Made by a program: the position numbers and the translations under genes. Source: Campylobacteraceae bacterium (GTDB lineage Bacteria > Campylobacterota > Campylobacteria > Campylobacterales > JALSKU01). From it: 5,045 bases of DNA. The notes under the pieces were generated by a model that was not told the origin of the DNA, did not search any database, and saw nothing but the letters and a program-made list of their open reading frames with translations. The DNA is taken from NCBI GenBank assembly GCA_015488975.1, contig WFMT01000072.1, forward strand, positions 1-5,045, in the 5' to 3' direction. This document shows positions 1-5,045 of the stretch, in pieces (positions within the stretch are counted from its first letter, which is position 1; each line of letters starts with the position of its first letter).

Positions 1-708
1 ATCTAGTTTTAAACTACTATATAATTGATGTAATACATTTTTTAGAAAATCTATATATTCATAATCAAAAGAAGATAAAATGAAAGAAACTTTTCTAAGC
101 ATATTAAGCAAGTTTTCATTTTCTATTACCAAAGTTATAAATAAAATATCTCCCATACCAGCACCATCTAGACTACTTAATTTGTAATAATTACAATATG
201 AATAAAAATAATTTGTTTTTTTAGATATGAAATCCAATCTTAATACAAAAAATAATCCCAAAATATGTGCAATATATTCTGAGCTTTCATTTATTGCTTT
301 ATTGTTTAATTTATCTTCAAAAAAATTAACAAATAGTTTTTCCTTTAATTTCATAAATATTAGAGCTTCTTCTTTTGAATTATTAAAAAAATACCCTTCT
401 AAAAAATGCCCTAGCTCATGAAAAAAAATTGGAGAATAAATAGAATTTTTTGAGTCTGATTTCATTATTATTCTTTTTCTTAATCCATAGGGATTAAAAT
501 ACACACAGAGACCATAAACTTTTTCAATAAACTCATATTTATAATCATATTTTTCACATATTTGATATGACAGCTCCATATTGCTATATTTATCATAAAA
601 TATATCTAAATCAATATCCAAATATAAACATAATTTTTTTGCATCTGAATTACTTATATAGTGTAGTTCTTCAATTGTTTTAGTTCCTAATAAAAATGAT
701 TTTCTCAT
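1..708 (-). CDS. Putative HELGH zinc metallopeptidase, C-terminus beyond the left edge
   Basis: An open frame of 236 codons runs from ATG 708 off the left edge without a stop. Residues 97-101 read HELGH (nt 406-420), preceded by hydrophobic SPIFF: the zincin signature, with two zinc-binding His and a catalytic Glu. A second motif, NESSEYIAH (residues 140-148), lies about 43 residues later; E144 (or E141) could be the third zinc ligand, making it a gluzincin. That spacing and the E-x-x-A pattern recall ImmA/IrrE and, more closely, anthrax lethal-factor-like domains. I see no counterpart of the lethal-factor catalytic Tyr seven residues before the ligand, so the family stays open. The protein is rich in Tyr, Phe, Lys and Asn, with no signal peptide or clear membrane segment. 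The start is supported by AGGA four bases upstream, overlapping the stop of the preceding integrase fragment, which suggests translational coupling. The tRNA-flanking position suggests island cargo. The substrate is unknown. Confidence 0.72.
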   Translation of the reverse strand, partial: MRKSFLLGTKTIEELHYISNSDAKKLCLYLDIDLDIFYDKYSNMELSYQICEKYDYKYEFIEKVYGLCVYFNPYGLRKRIIMKSDSKNSIYSPIFFHELGHFLEGYFFNNSKEEALIFMKLKEKLFVNFFEDKLNNKAINESSEYIAHILGLFFVLRLDFISKKTNYFYSYCNYYKLSSLDGAGMGDILFITLVIENENLLNMLRKVSFILSSFDYEYIDFLKNVLHQLYSSLKLD

Positions 709-712
709 ATTT

Positions 713-716
713 TCCT
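713..716 (-). promoter_or_regulatory. Ribosome-binding site for the HELGH gene, overlapping the integrase-fragment stop
   Basis: AGGA on the minus strand shares its first two bases with the TAG stop of the integrase fragment and lies four bases before ATG 708. It is the only Shine-Dalgarno-like motif near this start and decides the start call. The overlap fits termination-reinitiation coupling. Confidence 0.5.
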
Positions 717-1089
717 AACAATTATATTTTTCAAAAAATATATCTAATTTAGAATTAAAATTATTCTCTACTTGATTTTTTTGTGATTGTGTATTTTGTG
801 AAAATTTATTTTCCAAACCTTTGACTATATCTAATATTTGATTTTCTGTTTTTTCTTCTACATAACTTCCCCCATATGCAGTTTTAGCTTCTTCTTCAGT
901 TATAGATTGTCCATTAACAATTTTTTCTATTATGTTTTCTACTTCAGTCATAGTCAATCTTTCAATAATTTTATCTCTTAACATTCTACAATAATCAAGA
1001 TTACTACTTCTTAAAGATAGTTTTATAGGTATCCCATTTATTCTTTTTGAAAAATAATAGATATTACTTCTTTTATATAGATATCTGTT
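715..1089 (-). pseudogene. N-terminal fragment of a phage-type tyrosine recombinase (integrase), start codon missing
   Basis: An open stretch of 124 codons lies between in-frame TAA (1092-1090) and TAG (717-715). Its beginning, NRYLYKRSNIYYFSKRI, then IPIKLSLRSSNL and RMLRDKIIERL, has the look of the N-terminal arm-binding/SAM-like region of phage integrases, where a K-x-x-x-Y-Y-F-R-K-R-I strand is followed by S-L-K-T-x-N-L and a helix. The catalytic core (R...H-x-x-R...Y) is absent; full-length relatives have roughly 300-400 residues. No ATG, GTG or TTG occurs in frame before ATG 984 (codon 36), so the natural N-terminus cannot start normally. An 89-residue product from ATG 984 or a shorter one from ATG 951 is possible, but both lack a good ribosome-binding site. 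The position just off a tRNA 3' end and pointing away from it is typical of island integrases. I take it as a remnant; a repurposed small protein is the alternative. Confidence 0.62.
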
Positions 1090-1094
1090 TTATT

Positions 1095-1115
1095 TTGTTG
1101 GACAATTGTTGGACA
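1095..1115. repeat. Tandem 10-bp direct repeat, candidate integrase arm-binding sites
   Basis: TTGTTGGACA occurs at 1095-1104 and again at 1106-1115, separated by one base, giving an 11-bp period of about one helical turn. It lies between the tRNA 3' end and the integrase remnant. Short direct repeats in this place are typical of arm-type sites bound by the N-terminal domain of tyrosine recombinases. I found no further copy in the window, so the assignment rests on position and spacing. Confidence 0.5.
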
Positions 1116-1122
1116 CTTTGCA

Positions 1123-1140
1123 ATATAATTAAAATTATAT
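1123..1140. repeat. Perfect AT-only inverted repeat (8-bp arms, 2-bp spacer)
   Basis: ATATAATT at 1123-1130 and AATTATAT at 1133-1140 are exact reverse complements around AA. The element contains TATAAT on both strands, so it could hold a promoter -10 box for the integrase side, an operator, or a bend. I see no convincing -35 box in either direction. In a region this AT-rich a chance palindrome is possible. Confidence 0.4.
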
Positions 1141-1190
1141 GGAGTATAATTTGTGTTAAAGTATGTATTTGTGGGGTTTTGTGAATAATC

Positions 1191-1281
1191 TGGCGGACAG
1201 GGAGGGATTCGAACCCTCGGTACCGTTACCAGTACGCATCCTTAGCAGGGATGTGGTTTCAGCCAACTCACCCACCTGTCC
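1191..1281 (-). tRNA. tRNA-Ser (anticodon GCU)
   Basis: A full class II tRNA cloverleaf can be folded on the minus strand. The acceptor arm GGACAGG (1281-1275) pairs with CCTGTCC (1201-1195), followed by discriminator G at 1194 and a genome-encoded CCA (1193-1191). The anticodon stem CATCC/GGATG encloses loop CTGCTAA with anticodon GCT at 1246-1244, which reads AGC and AGU serine codons. A long variable arm around GTAC...GTAC is followed by T-arm GAGGG-TTCGAAT-CCCTC. The long variable arm and the anticodon together fix serine. The 3' half is the probable attachment site used by the element to the left, which leaves the tRNA intact. Confidence 0.97.
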
Positions 1282-1296
1282 TAAAATTAGAAAGTG

Positions 1297-1302
1297 ATTA
1301 TA
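1297..1302 (-). promoter_or_regulatory. Candidate -10 box of the tRNA-Ser promoter
   Basis: TATAAT at 1302-1297 is a perfect -10 hexamer lying 15 bases before the mature tRNA 5' end, so transcription would start about 8 bases before it. No good -35 box is visible; upstream sequence is A/T runs, which suits Campylobacterota, where -35 boxes are poorly conserved. It sits just past the AsmA terminator, so the tRNA is probably transcribed independently. Confidence 0.5.
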
Positions 1303-1327
1303 TAAAAATATTCATAATACTTTACTT

Positions 1328-1353
1328 AAACAGACCTCTTTTGAGGCCTGTTT
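1328..1353 (-). terminator. Hairpin terminator after the AsmA-family gene
   Basis: On the minus strand AAACAGGCCTC (1353-1343), loop AAAA, and GAGGTCTGTTT (1338-1328) form an 11-bp stem with one G-U pair. It begins two bases after the TAG stop of the AsmA-family gene. The U-rich tail is short (TTTAAG), so it is a modest intrinsic terminator for the minus-strand operon. It also separates the operon from the tRNA promoter. Confidence 0.7.
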
Positions 1354-1355
1354 GT

Positions 1356-2831
1356 CTATTTTACAGATCCGTTATAAAAAACTTTACATTTTGTTTTCTT
1401 TTTTCCGCCTGCAAGTCCTTTAAACTGCCCAAACAAAGAAGTAACCATGCCAGTTACTGCACTTACAGCTAGTTTTGAAGTATTTACTTTTGGTTTTGAA
1501 AATGAGCCGCTTACAGTTTGTGATATCTTAGCACAACCTTTTTTATTTAGAAAGCCTACTGCTACATGAATAAATCTTTTATTGTAAAGATTTAATTTTC
1601 CTTTTGCTGCCAATCTATATTTTCCTGTTGAGAGAGCAACATCTTTCAATGTAAGTATGCCTTTGTGTATAGGTGTATTTATAACCATTTTTTTGATAGC
1701 TGTAGTTTCTCCAGAGCCTATCCCGGCTACTGCGCTACCAGCATCAGCACCTTTTGTTAGTGCAAGGCCTACTGGGCCTGCGAGCATAAAAGCACCTACA
1801 TCTTTTACATTTAAACTTTTAGTCTTGTTATAAGCACTTAATATTTTATTTAAATCTATACCTTTTACTCCAAAGTTATCGCCAACTACATATATTTTTC
1901 CACTCAGGGATTTAGTTATTTGTTTTGGTGTTTGCCCAGTCATTGCAAGTTTTACATCGGCTTTTACATAACCATTTAATGAAATCTTTTTACTTTTTAT
2001 AAACTCTTTTGAAATTTCAGCCAAATCAAATTTTCCAATATGCTCTTGTATATATATCTTAGGAGTTTTATTTTGCATGTTATAGATAAGTTTACCGACA
2101 GCAGTTGAGTTAAAAGTAGTTAATTTCATAGGATCTATTGTTGCAATTTTATCTTTAAATTTGAAATTTGCAGATATATTTTTTAGTAAATATCTATCAT
2201 ATTTTATATTATTTATAGTGAGCAATCCTTTAAGAGAAAGAGCTTTTAATATATCTTTATCTCCAGAAAGTGCAATATTATTTATACTCAGATTTAACCC
2301 ATTTACATTTGCTTTTGTGTTTGTTTGATGATCTTTATAAATTATATTTATATTTTCAAGTAAAACCTTACCAACATTTACCATAGGCAGAGAGCTACTG
2401 CTATCACTTATCTCTTTTTTAGCCGGTTTTGATGAGATTTTTTTCTTTTTTAATGCAAGATTTAAAATACCTTTTTTTGATTTTTCTACCAATAAATCAA
2501 TATTGATAAGTTTTACATAATTTACTTTTATTTGTTTATTTAAAAGAGGTGCCAGTTGTAATGATATTGCCACTTTTCCAAGCTTTAGCATATCTTGTGA
2601 GCTAAATCCTTTTGGATTTTTTATCACTATATCTTTTGCACTTATTCCAAAAGGTGAAAGAGAAAGCCCTATTTTACCTTTTATTTTTAACTCTTTACCT
2701 GTTGCTTCATATACTTTTTTCTCTATTTGCGGCTTATATTTATTTAGATTGAATGTCATGACAATAGCTATCAGTGTTACAATAATAGCTGCCATTATAA
2801 CGACTAAACTTATAAGAATTTTCTTACCCAT
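1356..2831 (-). CDS. AsmA-family envelope protein
   Basis: The 491-residue product starts with one membrane helix (about residues 5-27) after a basic MGKK, so the bulk should lie on the periplasmic side. The next segment (residues 31-105, with YKPQIEKKVYEATGKELKIKG, then LSLSPFGISAKDIVIKNPKGF) is the typical AsmA N-terminal region. A Lys/Ser-rich low-complexity linker lies near residues 127-148. The C-terminal part carries GKYRLAAKGKLNLYNKRF, a KKGCAKISQTVSGSF stretch with C433, and a terminal KCKVFYNGS with C482, as in epsilonproteobacterial AsmA proteins I recall. AsmA/TamB-like proteins are beta-rich and linked to outer-membrane assembly and lipid transport; the role here is inferred from family only. 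ATG 2831 has AAGGA seven bases upstream (2843-2839) inside the end of pyrF, whose stop is two bases away. It is the last gene of the operon. Confidence 0.88.
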   Translation of the reverse strand: MGKKILISLVVIMAAIIVTLIAIVMTFNLNKYKPQIEKKVYEATGKELKIKGKIGLSLSPFGISAKDIVIKNPKGFSSQDMLKLGKVAISLQLAPLLNKQIKVNYVKLINIDLLVEKSKKGILNLALKKKKISSKPAKKEISDSSSSLPMVNVGKVLLENINIIYKDHQTNTKANVNGLNLSINNIALSGDKDILKALSLKGLLTINNIKYDRYLLKNISANFKFKDKIATIDPMKLTTFNSTAVGKLIYNMQNKTPKIYIQEHIGKFDLAEISKEFIKSKKISLNGYVKADVKLAMTGQTPKQITKSLSGKIYVVGDNFGVKGIDLNKILSAYNKTKSLNVKDVGAFMLAGPVGLALTKGADAGSAVAGIGSGETTAIKKMVINTPIHKGILTLKDVALSTGKYRLAAKGKLNLYNKRFIHVAVGFLNKKGCAKISQTVSGSFSKPKVNTSKLAVSAVTGMVTSLFGQFKGLAGGKKKTKCKVFYNGSVK

Positions 2832-2833
2832 GT

Positions 2834-3517
2834 CTATATCCTTTTTAAGATTTTTTGTACTGTGTATCTTGGATCACTTGATTGATATATAGGCCTTCCT
2901 ATTACTATAAAATCAACTGAATTTTCTTTTGCGATATCTAGATTTGCAACTCTTTTTTGATCATTGCCATCTTCTCCAAAAGGTCTTATCCCGGGAGTCA
3001 ATGTTAAAAAAGAAGGCTTGGTGCCATCTTTTATAATCTTACTCTCATAAGCAGAACAAACTACACCATCAAGTTTACATTCATAAGCTTTTTTTGCAAA
3101 TAATATACTTTTTTTATCTATTGTAGAGCTATAAATCTCTTTAAAGCATTTATTATCAAAGCTTGTAAGTACTGAAACCCCAAGAACCAAGGGTCTGTCT
3201 TTTTTATTGCTAATTCTTTGCATGACACCTTTCATAGCTTGAACGCCACTTGAAATATGTATATTGAACATATCAATTTCAAGTTCTGATATTTCCGAAG
3301 CTGCATCTGCCATAGTATTTGGAATATCATATAATTTTAAATCTAAAAATATTTTAAACTTAGGATTGATTTCTTTGAGTTCACTGATAATCTTTTTTCC
3401 ATCTCTTATAAATGATCTAAAGCCGACTTTTAGCCATATATCAAAGTCTTTTAAACTTTTAGCAAGTGATATATTCTCTTCTAAAGTAGGTAAATCTAAT
3501 GCTATACACAATTTCAT
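2834..3517 (-). CDS. pyrF: Orotidine 5'-phosphate decarboxylase
   Basis: The 227-residue product catalyses the last step of UMP synthesis, decarboxylation of OMP, as a cytosolic TIM-barrel dimer. N-terminal IALDLP supplies the substrate-contact Asp (D8); LKVG has K30. The catalytic tetrad region is FLDLKLYDIPNT, with D59, K61 and D64 in the D-x-K-x-x-D pattern. The later LTPGIRPFG loop and VIGRPIY (R208) form the phosphate-binding part. Length and motif order are normal for the family, and no key residue is missing. ATG 3517 overlaps the nusB stop as ATGA and has AAGGAG (3528-3523) five bases upstream, the strongest ribosome-binding site in the window, embedded in the nusB 3' end. This implies coupled translation. 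Confidence 0.97.
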   Translation of the reverse strand: MKLCIALDLPTLEENISLAKSLKDFDIWLKVGFRSFIRDGKKIISELKEINPKFKIFLDLKLYDIPNTMADAASEISELEIDMFNIHISSGVQAMKGVMQRISNKKDRPLVLGVSVLTSFDNKCFKEIYSSTIDKKSILFAKKAYECKLDGVVCSAYESKIIKDGTKPSFLTLTPGIRPFGEDGNDQKRVANLDIAKENSVDFIVIGRPIYQSSDPRYTVQKILKRI

Positions 3518-3915
3518 CTTTTCTCCTTTTGAATGGATCCTAAAACGCCATTGATAAATTTGGGGACATTGTCACCACAAAGTGTTTTTGATAATTCAAT
3601 AGCTTCATTTATAACAACTGCATCATCAATGCTTTTTTCCATCAGTTCAAATGTGGCAAGTCTCAATATAGCTCTTTCTACATGCCCTATTTCTTTTATA
3701 TTCCACTCTTTTAAGTGTTTGTCTATCTGTGCATCAATATTTTCTAAATTTTGCAAAACACCATTTAAAAGAGATAATGCAAATTCTTTTTGCTTATTCC
3801 GTATCTTTTTATCTTCTAAAATATTATTTTCAAACTTTTCAACTTCAGTATTGCCTATATCATGGGCATAGAGTAAAGATACTATAGCTTCTCTAACTTG
3901 ATGTCTTGTTGCCAT
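3514..3915 (-). CDS. nusB: Transcription antitermination protein NusB
   Basis: The 133-residue, all-helical product is of normal size for NusB, which binds boxA RNA with NusE (S10) and supports rRNA antitermination. Recognisable parts are the N-terminal RHQVREAIVSLLYAHDI helix, the middle WNIKEIGHVERAILRLATFE segment (matching family I-x-R-x-x-L-R-x-A-x-x-E), and C-terminal VVINEAIELSKTLCGDNVPKF followed by INGVLGSI. The start at ATG 3915 overlaps the ribH stop by one base (TAATG), with AAAGG (3926-3922) six bases upstream. The ribH-nusB pairing is widespread in bacteria, and nusB-pyrF adjacency is familiar from Campylobacter. Its 3' end carries the pyrF ribosome-binding site. Confidence 0.96.
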   Translation of the reverse strand: MATRHQVREAIVSLLYAHDIGNTEVEKFENNILEDKKIRNKQKEFALSLLNGVLQNLENIDAQIDKHLKEWNIKEIGHVERAILRLATFELMEKSIDDAVVINEAIELSKTLCGDNVPKFINGVLGSIQKEKR

Positions 3916-4379
3916 TATATGCCTTTGTATAAATCAATCAATTCAATAAGTCCCGTCATTGCCTCAAAACCTTTATTGCCAGCTTTACTGCCGGCTCGCT
4001 CAATAGCTTGTTCTATAGTATCGGTTGTGAGTATTCCAAATGTAACTGGTATTTTGTATTTAAGAGTTGTATTTGCCACACCTTTTGTAGCTTCTGCTGC
4101 TACATAGTCAAAGTGAGGAGTGCCTCCTCTTATAACAGCTCCAAGACAGCAAACTCCATCATATTTTCCTGAAAACAGGAGTTTATCAAGAGCAAACGGA
4201 GTTTCAAAAGCACCCGGAACCAATACAAGATCAAGATTATTTTCACTTCCTCCATGTCTTAAAAAAGAATCCCTTGCACCTTCAGTGAGCCTATCGGTTA
4301 TGATGTGGTTAAACCTACTGTTTATGATGGCGATACGACTGTTTTTATCTAATTTTAGTTTTCCTTCTATAATGTTCAT
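3915..4379 (-). CDS. ribH: 6,7-dimethyl-8-ribityllumazine synthase
   Basis: The 154-residue product condenses 5-amino-6-ribitylaminouracil with 3,4-dihydroxy-2-butanone 4-phosphate, the penultimate step of riboflavin synthesis. Visible landmarks are NSRFN (F23, the aromatic residue stacking on the substrate), VPGAFETP (residues 54-61), GAVIRGGTPHFDYV (residues 80-93, with catalytic H89) and FGILTTDTIEQAIERAG (R128), followed by KAGNKG. Length is typical of lumazine synthases; nothing is missing. ATG 4379 has AAGGA (4390-4386) six bases upstream. Only 26 bases separate it from the broken aminotransferase, which leaves no room for an FMN riboswitch. It is the first intact gene of the ribH-nusB-pyrF-AsmA unit. 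Confidence 0.97.
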   Translation of the reverse strand: MNIIEGKLKLDKNSRIAIINSRFNHIITDRLTEGARDSFLRHGGSENNLDLVLVPGAFETPFALDKLLFSGKYDGVCCLGAVIRGGTPHFDYVAAEATKGVANTTLKYKIPVTFGILTTDTIEQAIERAGSKAGNKGFEAMTGLIELIDLYKGI

Positions 4380-4404
4380 AAATTTTCCTTAATTTTTAAG
4401 AAAT

Positions 4405-4410
4405 ATTATA
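4405..4410 (-). promoter_or_regulatory. Candidate -10 box for the ribH operon
   Basis: TATAAT at 4410-4405 overlaps the stop codon of the broken aminotransferase and is preceded by TAG, close to an extended -10. Transcription would start near 4398, giving a leader of about 19 bases that holds the ribH ribosome-binding site. No clear -35 box is present about 17 bases upstream. The operon may instead, or also, be read from further upstream. Confidence 0.35.
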
Positions 4411-5045
4411 CTATAAAATCATTTATAGATTGCTTTAAGTTTTCTAAAGCTATTTTTAGCATATTTCTCTGGGTTCCAAAATTTAGTCTTGCAAAACCCG
4501 AACCTTCTTTGCCGTATATCAGCCCGTTATTTAGACCTATTTTTGCTTTTGTGATTAAAAACTTCTCAAGTTCGCTCGGTTTGAGTCCCAGTCTTCTAAA
4601 ATCTATCCACAAAAGATAAGTAGCTTTCGGTTTTATAACTTCAAGAAGAGGTATCTCATTTTTTATAAAATTTATGGCAAAGTCTCTATTTTTTTGAAGA
4701 TACTCTACTGCTTCATCCATCCACTCTTCACAACTGTTATATGCGATTTTTAAGGCTAAAGTGCCAAATATATTATTATCCATCAGCTCAAACTTTTTTA
4801 GATAATTCTTATATATAGCTTCGAGTTTTTTATCTTCGCATATTATGTATTATGTCATAAGTCCTGCTATATTAAACGATTTGCTTGGAGCATTCAGTGT
4901 AATCGTTTTTTTTGAGATATGTTTTTTATCGTTATATAAAAAATCACTATGGATTTCATCGCTTATGATAAGCACATTATTTTTCAAACAAATCTCAGCC
5001 AACTTCAAATGCTCTTTTTTTGAAAAAACTTTACCGGTAGGATTG
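4406..5045 (-). pseudogene. MalY/PatB-type PLP aminotransferase (C-S lyase), interrupted by a stop, 5' end beyond the right edge
   Basis: The frame enters at 5044 with NPTGKVF and continues through VLIISDEIHSD (Asp at 4960-4958, contacting the PLP ring) to NAPSKSFNIAGL (PLP-binding Lys at 4882-4880), hallmarks of fold-type I MalY/PatB enzymes, which cleave cystathionine or cysteine conjugates. Three codons after that motif's Leu an in-frame TAA (4852-4850) stops it. The same frame then resumes with YIICEDKKLEAIY and runs 148 codons to TAA 4408-4406, including LLWIDFRRLGL and FARLNF (the carboxylate-binding Arg). A TCA-to-TAA change is the simplest cause, since relatives have T-S-Y there. KKHIS is followed directly by KKTITL, so about ten residues usual at this point seem lost. 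The intact C-terminal part suggests recent decay. Re-initiation at ATG 4783 is conceivable, but a product without the PLP lysine could not be catalytic. A sequencing error at the stop is the main alternative. Confidence 0.8.

Larger units (their letters stand above)
985..1190. other. tRNA-proximal edge of the putative integrated element
   Basis: Between the tRNA CCA end and ATG 984 there is no complete gene. The stretch holds the start-less first 35 codons of the integrase remnant (985-1089), the direct repeats (1095-1115) and the AT-only inverted repeat (1123-1140). From 1141 to 1190 I see only AT-rich sequence without a hairpin, so no terminator for the tRNA is visible. One side of an attachment site is expected to overlap the tRNA 3' end; its partner would lie left of this window. 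Confidence 0.45.

Noticed and set aside
227..421. A 64-codon open frame on the plus strand
   Set aside because: It lies antisense to the HELGH gene, which explains the open frame and carries a motif. The plus-strand product shows no recognisable features.
715..984. The 89-residue frame as a complete ordinary gene or a RiPP-type precursor (GGSY, C-terminal Cys)
   Set aside because: Integrase-like sequence extends about 35 codons upstream of its ATG in the same frame, and no modifying enzyme is visible nearby. It is better read as part of an integrase remnant.
1..1190. Strong compositional break marking foreign DNA
   Set aside because: The left part looks somewhat more AT-rich (about 20% GC over four 60-base lines I counted), but stretches of the AsmA gene reach similar values, so composition alone is not evidence of transfer.
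1251..1472. A plus-strand open frame across the tRNA 5' part, the terminator and the AsmA 3' end
   Set aside because: It crosses a tRNA and a hairpin and is antisense to a well-supported gene; the product has no recognisable pattern.
3264..4392. Four plus-strand open frames opposite pyrF, nusB and ribH
   Set aside because: They are antisense shadows of three clearly identified genes, without their own ribosome-binding sites or recognisable domains.
4380..4405. FMN riboswitch before ribH
   Set aside because: The gap is only 26 bases and the sequence before it is coding-derived; no conserved FMN-element segments are present.
4850..4852. Recoding (selenocysteine or programmed frameshift) at the aminotransferase stop
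   Set aside because: The stop is TAA, not TGA, the frame is the same on both sides, and no slippery site is apparent. Nonsense mutation or sequence error is simpler.
1..5045. CRISPR array or insertion sequence
   Set aside because: No spaced series of repeats and no transposase or terminal inverted repeats were found; the only repeats are the short ones listed.

Overview
The window looks like a chromosomal segment from an AT-rich Campylobacterota (Epsilonproteobacteria) member, probably a free-living Sulfurimonas/Arcobacter-like relative. The main evidence is the tightly packed ribH-nusB-pyrF block, whose order matches what I recall from Campylobacter jejuni and Helicobacter pylori, together with the low GC content and the residue style of the proteins. 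No species call is possible from the sequence alone. Every supported gene lies on the minus strand, so the window is best read from right to left.

Right end (4406-5045): the C-terminal half of a MalY/PatB-type PLP aminotransferase (C-S lyase). It is broken by an in-frame TAA just after the PLP-lysine motif and seems to lack about ten residues before that motif. It runs off the right edge.

Middle (1328-4410): a compact operon, ribH (lumazine synthase) - nusB (antitermination factor) - pyrF (OMP decarboxylase) - an AsmA-family envelope protein. The junctions are TAATG, ATGA and a 2-bp gap. A candidate promoter overlaps the end of the broken aminotransferase, and a hairpin terminator starts 2 bp after the AsmA stop codon. 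The operon thus joins riboflavin synthesis, transcription control, pyrimidine synthesis and an envelope gene.

Boundary (1191-1302): a complete tRNA-Ser(GCU) with an encoded CCA end and its own candidate promoter.

Left end (1-1190): this looks like the edge of an integrated element next to the tRNA 3' end. Leaving the tRNA, it holds a perfect AT-rich inverted repeat, a tandem pair of 10-bp direct repeats resembling integrase arm sites, and the N-terminal part of a phage-type tyrosine recombinase. That fragment has no usable start codon at its natural N-terminus and no catalytic domain. In the same reading frame, just after its UAG stop, begins a gene for an unrecognised HELGH zinc metallopeptidase that runs off the left edge. 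This metallopeptidase is cargo in an apparently immobilised island and is the most interesting item in the window. The open frame is easy to miss because it has no stop codon inside the window.
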